Part shown: positions 27,252 through 34,750 of the stretch, one piece after another
Position numbering within the stretch: position 1 is the stretch's first letter
How the letters are laid out: the number at the start of each line of letters is the position of its first letter
DNA from: Novosphingobium mangrovisedimenti
Lineage (GTDB): Bacteria; Pseudomonadota; Alphaproteobacteria; Sphingomonadales; Sphingomonadaceae
Direction of reading: 5' to 3'
Length of the DNA: 64,000 nucleotides
Assembly: GCF_025153475.1 (NCBI RefSeq)
Contig: NZ_JANZXA010000009.1
Coordinates: 62,001 to 126,000 of the forward strand
Position numbers and translations under genes: made by a program
The notes under the pieces: model-generated
What the model saw: the letters and a program-made list of their open reading frames with translations, nothing else
Told to the model about the DNA's origin: nothing
Databases searched by the model: none

Positions 27252-27719
27252 TCAGAATTTCATGCCGACACCGGCTAGGACCGCATCGGCGTCCGGCGTG
27301 TGGTCGCCGACCAGATAGTGGCGGTATTCAAGCTTGCCGTAGAGCTTCTGGCCAAGGTCCTGCTGGTAGCCGGCGCCGACCGCGACCGATTCATTGCAGG
27401 TGGCACAGAACTTGGTCTGGTAGTCGGACAGGGCATAGAGCTTGCCGCCCGTACCGGTCTTGAGACCGACGCGCCCGCCGAAACCCCAGGAGACGCGGGT
27501 ATCGGATGTCAGCACTTTGTCAGCCGAAACATCGACACCGGCAAAGGCCTTGTCACCCAGATCGAAGTCGTAGCCGGCGGCGACACCCGCAATCGCTTCG
27601 GTATCGCCCTGATTCCAGATGACACCGCCACGAGTCTCCACACGGGTCTCATTGGCAAGCGCCGGGGTGGCAAGCGCGGCCGTGGCCGCAGCGGCAAGCG
27701 AGACGATGGCAATACGCAT
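27252..27719 (-). CDS. Small outer-membrane beta-barrel-like protein, paralogue 2
   Basis: 155 aa from ATG 27719, exactly the length of paralogue 1. Signal peptide MRIAIVSLAAAATAALATPALA, then ETRVETRGGVIWNQGDTEAIAG, GVAAGYDFDLGDKAFAGV, ADKVLTSDTRVSWGFGGRVG and the C-terminal VGDHTPDADAVLAGVGMKF (in parts), closely tracking the first copy. The CxxC pair (FCATC) is kept. A longer in-frame start at 27851 would mask the signal and is rejected. Clearly a tandem duplicate; function unknown. Confidence 0.8.
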   Translation of the reverse strand: MRIAIVSLAAAATAALATPALANETRVETRGGVIWNQGDTEAIAGVAAGYDFDLGDKAFAGVDVSADKVLTSDTRVSWGFGGRVGLKTGTGGKLYALSDYQTKFCATCNESVAVGAGYQQDLGQKLYGKLEYRHYLVGDHTPDADAVLAGVGMKF

Positions 27720-28098
27720 ATTCGATACTCCAGATAGTCTTCCCGGCAGACCGGGAGACATCCGGCTAGGCCCGCTCCACTTGCCGCTGGCTGAACCAAT
27801 CAGGGCAAATTCGGGGCAAATCGTCGCAGCTCTCCGGCCACTCCGCGACAATCATGATACAATTGAAATTCAACGGTAATTCTTGTCATTTCAGCGCATT
27901 TCCCAACTGTCGTTCAGTGTCTGGAAAGGCGGATCGTCGCGCACCCGTGTCAAGCTCCGAAGGACGCGATTCACGGTGCCCGTGCCGCGAACCGGACAGC
28001 CCGCCTGCCGATCGGGAAGAGCCCGCATCCGGTCGCGCCGCCAAGCCTGTACAATGGCACTCTGGACAAGCGCCGGACCCTCTGCCAAGCGCAGGCGC
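27720..28098. other. Divergent intergenic region between OMP paralogue 2 and trpB
   Basis: 379 bp. It contains a TCCCGG-CAGA-CCGGGA hairpin at 27741-27756 in the leader of the minus-strand gene, a GGGCAAAT direct repeat near 27804-27822, and an AT-richer stretch at about 27850-27900 (ATGATACAATTGAAATTC) that is the likely trpB-side promoter. I see no leader peptide with tandem Trp codons or attenuator-like T-run upstream of trpB. Confidence 0.45.
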
Positions 28099-29340
28099 AT
28101 GACTGTCCAACCGCCCGTGAATTCGCTGCGTTCGCTGCCCGACGACTCCGGCCACTTCGGCCAGTTCGGCGGGCGCTATGTCGCCGAGACGCTGATGCCG
28201 CTCATTCTCGATCTCGAGAAAGAGTATCGCAAGGCGCAGGACGATCCGGCATTCTGGGCCGAGTTCGATGACCTGATGAAGGATTTCGTCGGCCGCCCCA
28301 GCCCGCTCTATTACGCGCCCCGTATAACGGAGCACTTCCGCGAGGCCGCGCCCGCCGGGAAAGGCCCGAAGATCTACTTCAAGCGCGAAGAGCTCAATCA
28401 CACCGGCGCGCACAAGATCAACAACTGCATCGGCCAGATCCTGCTCGCCCTGCGCATGGGCAAGACCAAGATCATTGCCGAAACCGGTGCGGGCCAGCAC
28501 GGCGTCGCCACGGCGACAGTCGCCGCACGCTTCGGCCTCGAATGCAAGATCTTCATGGGCGCGACCGACGTCGAGCGGCAGAAGCCTAACGTGTTCCGCA
28601 TGAAGCTGCTCGGCGCCGAAGTGGTGCCGGTGAAGAGCGGCGCGATGACGCTGAAAGACGCGATGAACGACGCGCTGCGCCATTGGGTCGCGAACGTCCA
28701 CGACACCTTCTACATCATCGGAACGGCGGCGGGGCCGCACCCCTACCCCGAGCTGGTGCGCGATTTCCAGAGCGTGATCGGCAAGGAAACCCGCGAACAG
28801 ATCATGGAGAAGGAAGGCCGCCTGCCCGACATGCTGGTGGCGGCCGTGGGCGGTGGCTCGAACGCCATCGGCCTGTTCCACCCCTTCCTCGATGATCCCG
28901 AAGTCGCCATGACCGGGATCGAGGCAGCCGGCCACGGGATCGAGAGCGGCGAGCACGCAGCCAGCCTCACCGGCGGCGGCCCCGGCATTCTCCACGGCAA
29001 CAAGACCTACCTGCTGCAGGACGAGGACGGCCAGATCACCGAAGCCCACTCGATCAGCGCCGGCCTCGACTATCCCGGCATCGGCCCCGAGCACTCGTGG
29101 CTCCATGAAAGCGGCCGCGTCCGCTATGTGCCGATCACCGACGATCAGGCGCTGGAAGCCTTCACCCTTTGCTGCTCGCTGGAAGGGATCATCCCGGCGC
29201 TCGAAAGCGCACACGCGCTGGCGGCCCTGCCCCAGCTCACCGCCGAGATGGACGAGGACAAGATCCTTGTCGTCAATGTCTCGGGACGCGGGGACAAGGA
29301 CATCTTCACCGTAGCCGAGGCGCTGGGGGTGGAGCTCTGA
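28099..29340 (+). CDS. trpB: Tryptophan synthase beta chain
   Basis: 413 aa PLP enzyme joining indole and serine. The start [28 protein letters not shown] (read in parts) matches alphaproteobacterial TrpB; an extended in-frame reading upstream is low-complexity and rejected. PLP-binding Lys106 is in [14 protein letters not shown] [20 protein letters not shown] and the glycine-rich [11 protein letters not shown] phosphate loop are intact, as are ELGPEHS-like [10 protein letters not shown] and the C-terminal SGRGDKD. The 3' end touches the next ORF. Confidence 0.97.
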   Translation: MTVQPPVNSLRSLPDDSGHFGQFGGRYVAETLMPLILDLEKEYRKAQDDPAFWAEFDDLMKDFVGRPSPLYYAPRITEHFREAAPAGKGPKIYFKREELNHTGAHKINNCIGQILLALRMGKTKIIAETGAGQHGVATATVAARFGLECKIFMGATDVERQKPNVFRMKLLGAEVVPVKSGAMTLKDAMNDALRHWVANVHDTFYIIGTAAGPHPYPELVRDFQSVIGKETREQIMEKEGRLPDMLVAAVGGGSNAIGLFHPFLDDPEVAMTGIEAAGHGIESGEHAASLTGGGPGILHGNKTYLLQDEDGQITEAHSISAGLDYPGIGPEHSWLHESGRVRYVPITDDQALEAFTLCCSLEGIIPALESAHALAALPQLTAEMDEDKILVVNVSGRGDKDIFTVAEALGVEL

Positions 29341-29693
29341 AACGCCTTGGCTACTTTTTGGGAGCTGCCGGCATCATTGGCGGAATAGTTCTCCGCATTC
29401 TCCCCTCAAAATGGGACGGGAGCGAAGCGATGGCAGGCCTGACCATCCTCGCTGGAGGTTTGTTGCTGCTGATGAACGCTGCAATCCGTATCTTGCAAGG
29501 CCAACTCCAGCTGCGGCCATGGGATGCGCTCAAGAGAGCGTCTATCGTATTCGCGACCATTTTTGCATTGAGGCTGCTTGCTTGGCTGGCCTTTCCGACG
29601 CTTGAACGCGATTGGATTGCAGCTTTGATCTATAGCCTCGGGTTTGCAATCGTACTGGGCTTGTATTCAACCGCATATCGAAAGCCGACATGA
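29337..29693 (+). CDS. Unrecognised four-helix membrane protein between trpB and trpA
   Basis: Open frame of up to 118 codons filling the whole gap between trpB and trpA. Hydrophobic coding begins right at the trpB stop: a CTG overlapping that TGA (29337) would give [20 protein letters not shown]; other possible starts are TTG 29358 and ATG 29430, the latter with GGGAG at 7-nt spacing. Predicted helices: about residues 4-23, 33-55, 68-87 and 92-113. The last codons overlap the trpA start (ATGA). Codon usage is visibly more AT-rich than in trpB or trpA. I do not recognise a family. A small membrane protein here is not a normal trp component. Confidence 0.6.
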   Translation: MKRLGYFLGAAGIIGGIVLRILPSKWDGSEAMAGLTILAGGLLLLMNAAIRILQGQLQLRPWDALKRASIVFATIFALRLLAWLAFPTLERDWIAALIYSLGFAIVLGLYSTAYRKPT

Positions 29694-30466
29694 CCCGTTT
29701 CAACACCGCATTCTCGCGCGGCCCCGCCCTCGTCTGCTTCATCACCGGGGGTGACGGCGACACTGCCGCCAATCTCGACGCCCTGGTCGAAGGCGGCGCC
29801 GATGTGATCGAGTTGGGCATGCCCTTCACCGATCCTATGGCCGACGGCCCGGCGATCCAGGAAGCCAATATCCGCAGCCTCGACAAGGGCACGCGCACGG
29901 CCGACATCTTCCGCATGGCCGCCGAGTTCCGCGCGCGCCATCCGCAGGTGCCGCTGGTGCTGATGGGCTATGCCAACCCGATGACAATCCGCGGCCCAGA
30001 GTGGTTCGCCGCCGAATGCGCCAAGGCAGGCGTGGACGGCGTGATCTGCGTCGACATTCCGCCCGAGGAAGACGCCGCGCTGGGCCCGGCCCTGCGCGCA
30101 GCAGGCGTATCGCTGATCCGCCTCGCCACGCCGACCACCGATGCCGCGCGTCTGCCCGCTGTGCTTTCCGGCTCCTCGGGCTTTCTCTATTACGTTTCGG
30201 TCGCCGGCATCACCGGCATGCAGCAGGCCGCGCAGGCATCGATCGAGGATGCAGTCGCCCGGCTCAAGGCCGCCTCGGATATCCCCGTCGCTGTTGGCTT
30301 CGGCGTGCGCACGCCCGAACAGGCAAGCAAGATCGCCAAGGTCGCGGACGGCGTCGTGGTCGGCTCGGCCTTCGTCGATCTGGTCAAGCAGCACGGCGAC
30401 AAGGCTGCCGGTCCCCTGAAGGAACTGACCTCGGCGCTCGCCGAAGCGGTGCATTCGGCGCGCTGA
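29690..30466 (+). CDS. trpA: Tryptophan synthase alpha chain
   Basis: 258 aa TIM barrel that cleaves indole-3-glycerol phosphate and channels indole to TrpB. Catalytic Glu is in VIELGMPFTDPMADGPAIQ and catalytic Asp in VICVDIPPEE; the phosphate loop GFGVRTPEQA and FLYYVSVAGITG are standard. Its ATG overlaps the preceding membrane-protein ORF by 4 bp. Seven bases separate it from folC. Confidence 0.97.
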   Translation: MTRFNTAFSRGPALVCFITGGDGDTAANLDALVEGGADVIELGMPFTDPMADGPAIQEANIRSLDKGTRTADIFRMAAEFRARHPQVPLVLMGYANPMTIRGPEWFAAECAKAGVDGVICVDIPPEEDAALGPALRAAGVSLIRLATPTTDAARLPAVLSGSSGFLYYVSVAGITGMQQAAQASIEDAVARLKAASDIPVAVGFGVRTPEQASKIAKVADGVVVGSAFVDLVKQHGDKAAGPLKELTSALAEAVHSAR

Positions 30467-30473
30467 GCGCCCC

Positions 30474-31811
30474 GTGGTCCGGCCTTTCGACTTCGCCGTG
30501 TCCGACGATCCGCGCGTTCAGGCCCAGCTCGACCGGCTTGGCGCACTGTCCGTGCCGCAGGGACGGATTGGCCTTGAGACGATCCGCGCCCTGCTGGACT
30601 GCCTCGGCAATCCGCAGCATGACTTGCCGCCGGTATTCCATGTCGCCGGAACCAACGGCAAGGGCTCGACCTGCGCCTTCCTGCGGGCCGCGCTGGAAGC
30701 GGCGGGCAAGACCGTCCACGTTTTCACCAGCCCGCACCTCGTGCGCTTTAACGAGCGCATCCGCGTGGCAGGCCAGCTCATCTCGGACGAGATGCTGGCA
30801 GACCTCCTCGGCGAAGTGCTCGATGCCGCCGAGGTTGGCGGGATCGGGGCGAGCTTTTTCGAAGTCTCCACGGCGGCCGCGTTCCTCGCCTTCGCCCGCA
30901 CGCCTGCCGATGCCTGCGTGATCGAGGTCGGCCTCGGCGGCCGTTTCGATGCGACCAACGTGATCGAGACTCCGGCCGTATGCGGCATTGCAACGCTCGG
31001 CATAGATCACGAGGCGTTCCTGCTGTCTCCCGACGCCGATACCCCCGCCGAGCCACACAATCGCATCGCTTTCGAAAAGGCCGGTATCGCCAAGCCCGGC
31101 GCGCCTCTGGTGACACTCGACTACACGCAGGGAATGAACGAGACCATCGCAGCGCAGGCCGCCAAAGCCGGCGCTTCGGTGATCCGGCAGGCACTCGACT
31201 GGTCCATCACCCCCACCCGCGACGGCCTTCTCTACCGCGACGGGAAAGGCAGCCTGCGCCTGCCCCACCCTCGCCTGGCCGGCGAGCATCAGGCCATCAA
31301 TGCCGGCCTCGCCATTGCCATGCTGCGCCATCAGGACACCGTCGATGTTCCCGACGCCGCACTCGTCGCCGCCATGGAGTGGGCCCGCTGGCCAGCCCGG
31401 CTCCAGCGGCTGGGCGACGGCCCGCTCACCGCGTTGCTGCCGCCCGGGACGCCTTGCTGGCTCGATGGTGGGCACAACCCCGATGCGGGCAAGGCACTGG
31501 CCAGACATTTCAACGAGCGGCGCCCCTACGTCCACCTCGTCATCGGCATGCTGAAGAACAAGGACCCGGACGCATTGATCGGCCCTCTGGCAGGTCGTCT
31601 GGCCAGCGTGACCGTTGTTCCCGTGCCGGCCCATGATTGCCACGACGCTTCGGCCTTCCAGCGCGTCTTCGCGCCGGAGGCAACAGCAGCCAGCGACGTG
31701 ACCGAGGCCCTGCGGCGCCTGAAGCCTGTCGGGGACGAGATCGTCCTGATTGCGGGGTCGCTCTACCTTGCCGGGACCGTCCTGCGCGAGAACGGCGAAA
31801 TCCCGGACTAG
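30474..31811 (+). CDS. folC: Bifunctional folylpolyglutamate synthase / dihydrofolate synthase
   Basis: 445 aa from a GTG start giving VVRPFDFAVSDDPRVQ. Mur-ligase fold: P-loop GTNGKGSTCAFLRAAL (about residues 60-75), HLVRFNERIRV, the EVGLGGRFDATNV block, and the C-terminal LDGGHNPDAGKAL. It adds glutamate to dihydropteroate and folates. In many alphaproteobacteria accD lies between trpA and folC; here folC follows trpA directly. Its end overlaps the convergent ampG gene by 4 bp. Confidence 0.94.
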   Translation: MVRPFDFAVSDDPRVQAQLDRLGALSVPQGRIGLETIRALLDCLGNPQHDLPPVFHVAGTNGKGSTCAFLRAALEAAGKTVHVFTSPHLVRFNERIRVAGQLISDEMLADLLGEVLDAAEVGGIGASFFEVSTAAAFLAFARTPADACVIEVGLGGRFDATNVIETPAVCGIATLGIDHEAFLLSPDADTPAEPHNRIAFEKAGIAKPGAPLVTLDYTQGMNETIAAQAAKAGASVIRQALDWSITPTRDGLLYRDGKGSLRLPHPRLAGEHQAINAGLAIAMLRHQDTVDVPDAALVAAMEWARWPARLQRLGDGPLTALLPPGTPCWLDGGHNPDAGKALARHFNERRPYVHLVIGMLKNKDPDALIGPLAGRLASVTVVPVPAHDCHDASAFQRVFAPEATAASDVTEALRRLKPVGDEIVLIAGSLYLAGTVLRENGEIPD

Positions 31812-33139
31812 TCGCGGGCGTCGCCCTCGCCAACTTCGCCGGCCGTGCCCATCGCATCGTCTACAAGCCCGGTGCGCATCATCCACCAGAACAGCACGAT
31901 GCCCGGCAATGCCGCGACCGTGGTGAGCAGATAGAAGTTCACGTAGCCCATAGCCTCGATCAGCGCACCTGCAGTCGTCCCCGTAAGGAACCGGCCGACA
32001 ATGCTCGCGCCTGCCGAAATCAGGGCATATTGCGCGGCCGTGAAGCGCAGGTCGCACAGCGCGGAGAAGTACGCGACGACGACTACGCCGCCATAGCCGC
32101 TGGCAAAGTTCTCGAAGCCGATCGCCCCGGCCATTCCCACGTTGCTATGGCCAGCCGCCGCCAGCGCCGCGAAGCTCAGGTTCGACACCGCCATGAGAAC
32201 GAGCGCGATCAGCACCGAGCGCTTGAGGCCCATCCGCGAGTAGATCACACCGCCCACGAAGACGCCAACGATCAGCGCCCAGAATCCCAAGCCCACGTCG
32301 TACAAGGCGATCTCATCGTTGGTAAAACCGAGATCGTTGAACAGCAGGCGAAACGTCAGGTTCGCCAGCGTATCGCCGATCTTGTGAACGAGGATGAACA
32401 GGAGAACGAGGAAGGCGCCGTTGCGCTGAAAGAATTCCTGGAACGGCCCGGCAATCGAGGTCCAGAGTTCGGTCAGTTCGCGTTTCTCATGCAGGACTTC
32501 GTGCCGCTTCGGTTCGCCCATCAGGATTGCCGTCAACATGGCAGGAAGGGCGAAGACGGCACATGCGGCATAGGCAAGGTGCCAATCGAATCGCGCCGCA
32601 AGCACCAGCGCCACGGCTCCCGCTGCCGCAGCCCCGATACGCCAGCCATACTGGCTCATGCCCGATCCGATGCCGAGCTGGTAGGGCTTGAGCGTTTCGA
32701 TACGAAAGGCATCGATAACGATATCGAAGCTGGCGCCCGCCAGTCCCAGCAGGACGGCTGCCAGCACGGTGGGGCCGATATTGTCCGGTGACGGATTGAC
32801 CAGACCGAGGTTCACGGTCGCGGCCATCACCAATACGCCGGCCACGAGCATCCATGAAACGCGCTGCCCCATCCGGACCAGCACCGGGATCTTCACGCCG
32901 TCAACGACCCAGGCCCAGAGCGGCTTGAGGTTGTAGACGAAGAAGGCGAGCGTGAAGGCCGTGATCGTGGACTTCTCGATCCCATCCTGCGCCAGCCGGG
33001 TCGTCAGCGTGGCCGCCAGCAAGGCGAAAGGGTAGCCCGACGAAACCCCCAGGAAGAAGGCCGCCAGCGATTCCTTTTCGAGATAGGGCTTGATCGAATC
33101 CAAGACGCTGCGACGCTCGGTACGGGTATGGGCGTCCAC
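31808..33139 (-). CDS. ampG: AmpG-type muropeptide MFS permease
   Basis: 443 aa from GTG 33139, which has AAGGAG at 6-nt spacing; the longer TTG reading at 33154 would start inside that Shine-Dalgarno. Twelve to fourteen membrane helices. The region ESLAAFFLGVSSGYPFALL, then LKPLWAWVVDGV, GASFDIVIDAFRIE and SQYGWRIGAAAAGA are AmpG signatures. It brings GlcNAc-anhydroMurNAc peptides into the cytoplasm for cell-wall recycling. No ampC or ampR adjacent. Confidence 0.88.
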   Translation of the reverse strand: MDAHTRTERRSVLDSIKPYLEKESLAAFFLGVSSGYPFALLAATLTTRLAQDGIEKSTITAFTLAFFVYNLKPLWAWVVDGVKIPVLVRMGQRVSWMLVAGVLVMAATVNLGLVNPSPDNIGPTVLAAVLLGLAGASFDIVIDAFRIETLKPYQLGIGSGMSQYGWRIGAAAAGAVALVLAARFDWHLAYAACAVFALPAMLTAILMGEPKRHEVLHEKRELTELWTSIAGPFQEFFQRNGAFLVLLFILVHKIGDTLANLTFRLLFNDLGFTNDEIALYDVGLGFWALIVGVFVGGVIYSRMGLKRSVLIALVLMAVSNLSFAALAAAGHSNVGMAGAIGFENFASGYGGVVVVAYFSALCDLRFTAAQYALISAGASIVGRFLTGTTAGALIEAMGYVNFYLLTTVAALPGIVLFWWMMRTGLVDDAMGTAGEVGEGDARD

Positions 33140-33232
33140 GCCTTGCTCCTTCAACAGATGCCGGCCAACTTAGCGTACCACCCGACTATGGGAAGACTGG
33201 ATGAACGCGCGATCAACAGGTATGGCGCCGCG

Positions 33233-34132
33233 ATGTCCAGACCTCCCCACAAGCCCGGCGGCCCGAAGCGCGGCGGCGTTTCCTGCAATGGCCCTCCCCG
33301 TGCCCGCTCTCCAAAGGGCGGCCGAGCGCACCCGAGTGGCAGCTCGCACAAGGCCGCCCCCACCCCGAAGGATCCCTCACTTCCCGCCCGCGAAGGCGAG
33401 CGCATTGCCAAGCTGCTGGCGCGCGCGGGTGTCGCCAGCCGGCGTGAAGCCGAACGGATGATCGCCGAGGGCCGGGTGAAGCTGGGCGACGAGGTAATCG
33501 AGACACCTTCCACCGTGCTCACCAGCCTCAGGGGCGTGACGGTGGACGGCAACCCGGTGAAGGCGGCGGAAGCCACCCGCCTTTTCGTCTTCCACAAGCC
33601 CGCAGGGCTGCTCACGGCCGAGCGCGATCCGGCGGGGCGGCCGACGATCTACGCCGCGCTACGCAATGCCCTGCCGCCCGGCACTGGGCGCGTCATGCCG
33701 ATCGGGCGCCTCGACCTCAATACCGAGGGCGTGCTGCTCCTTACCAACGACGGCGAGTTCAAGCGCCAGCTCGAACTGCCCGCCACCGGGGTGCCGCGCA
33801 CCTACCGCGCGCGCGCGTTCGGCGATGTCACGCAGGCCCAGCTCGAGGACCTGATCGACGGCGTCGAGATCGACGGCGTGCGCTACGGCAAGATCGACGC
33901 CAACATGGAGCGCAAGACCGGGCGCAACCAGTGGATCGAAATGACGCTGACCGAGGGCAAGAACCGCGAGGTGCGCCGCGTGCTCGAATATCTCGGTCTC
34001 AAGGTCAGCCGTCTGATCCGCGTGGCCTATGGCCCCTTCGTGCTGGGCGATCTGCCCAAGGGCGCGGCCGGGGAAGTCTCCGAGCGCGATCTTGCCAATT
34101 TCCGCCGCACGCTGCCGGGAGGTAAAGCCTGA
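33233..34132 (+). CDS. rluB: Pseudouridine synthase RsuA/RluB family
   Basis: 299 aa from ATG 33233 (upstream in-frame ATGs at 33188 and beyond are possible). A basic Pro/Gly-rich N-terminal tail of about 50 residues is followed by an S4 RNA-binding domain (ERIAKLLARAGVASRREAERMI) and the catalytic domain with GRLDLNTEGVLLLTNDG, whose Asp is the nucleophile. Motif order fits RluB (23S U2605) best; RsuA or RluE-like specificity cannot be excluded. Overlaps rsmD at a TGATG junction. Confidence 0.88.
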   Translation: MSRPPHKPGGPKRGGVSCNGPPRARSPKGGRAHPSGSSHKAAPTPKDPSLPAREGERIAKLLARAGVASRREAERMIAEGRVKLGDEVIETPSTVLTSLRGVTVDGNPVKAAEATRLFVFHKPAGLLTAERDPAGRPTIYAALRNALPPGTGRVMPIGRLDLNTEGVLLLTNDGEFKRQLELPATGVPRTYRARAFGDVTQAQLEDLIDGVEIDGVRYGKIDANMERKTGRNQWIEMTLTEGKNREVRRVLEYLGLKVSRLIRVAYGPFVLGDLPKGAAGEVSERDLANFRRTLPGGKA

Positions 34133-34698
34133 TGAAACCGGCGAAGACAGGGATGCGGATCGTCGCCGGCGAGTGGCGCGGCCGCAAGCTGGCAGCGCCG
34201 GAAGGCGACACCACGCGCCCGACTGCGGACCGCACACGCGAGACGCTGTTTTCGATGCTCACCAGCCGGCTGGGTTCGTTCGAGGGACTGAAAGTGGCGG
34301 ATCTGTTCGCCGGTTCGGGCGCGCTCGGTCTCGAAGCGCTCTCGCGCGGCGCCGCGCATTGTCTGTTCGTAGATCAGGATGCCGCCGCAATCCGGGCAAT
34401 CCGGCGCAACATCGCCAACCTGCAAGCTCAAGCACGATGCGACGTGCGCGCCTGCTCGGTGCTGTCGCTCGGCCCGACGAAGGAACCGCTCGATCTCGTA
34501 CTGCTCGATCCGCCCTACGACACCGGGGCGGGCTCGGTCGCGATCGACAAGCTCGCCCGGCTGGGATGGATCGGCGACACGACATGGGTGAGCCTAGAGA
34601 CAAGCAAGGGGGAATCCCCCTCTATCAAGGGCTTCGAGTCAGAAACCATGCGCGACATCGGCAAGGCCCGGTTGCACATCCTTCGCCGCACGAACTGA
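34132..34698 (+). CDS. rsmD: 16S rRNA (guanine966-N2)-methyltransferase RsmD
   Basis: 188 aa Rossmann-fold methyltransferase. MRIVAGEWRGRKLAAPEGDTTRPT is the family start, with RPTADRTRETLF; the SAM-binding loop is VADLFAGSGALGLEALSRGA and the catalytic motif LVLLDPPYDTG (DPPY). Methylates G966 of 16S rRNA. Paired with rluB, a second rRNA-modification gene, through overlapping stop and start. Confidence 0.93.
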   Translation: MKPAKTGMRIVAGEWRGRKLAAPEGDTTRPTADRTRETLFSMLTSRLGSFEGLKVADLFAGSGALGLEALSRGAAHCLFVDQDAAAIRAIRRNIANLQAQARCDVRACSVLSLGPTKEPLDLVLLDPPYDTGAGSVAIDKLARLGWIGDTTWVSLETSKGESPSIKGFESETMRDIGKARLHILRRTN

Positions 34699-34750
34699 TC
34701 GACCCGATGCGGCCTTGCGCAGGGAAAGTTCGTTCCCTAGTTGTTCACGG

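Noticed and set aside
27720..28098. Possible trp attenuator or leader peptide before trpB
   Set aside because: No short ORF with tandem Trp codons and no terminator/antiterminator pair with a T-run seen.
26900..31000. Mobile element insertion explaining the split trp cluster
   Set aside because: No transposase, terminal inverted repeats or target-site duplications visible around the outer-membrane genes.
30384..32057. 557-residue minus-strand frame across folC and the ampG end
   Set aside because: Crosses a gene boundary and lacks family features; folC and ampG explain both strands.
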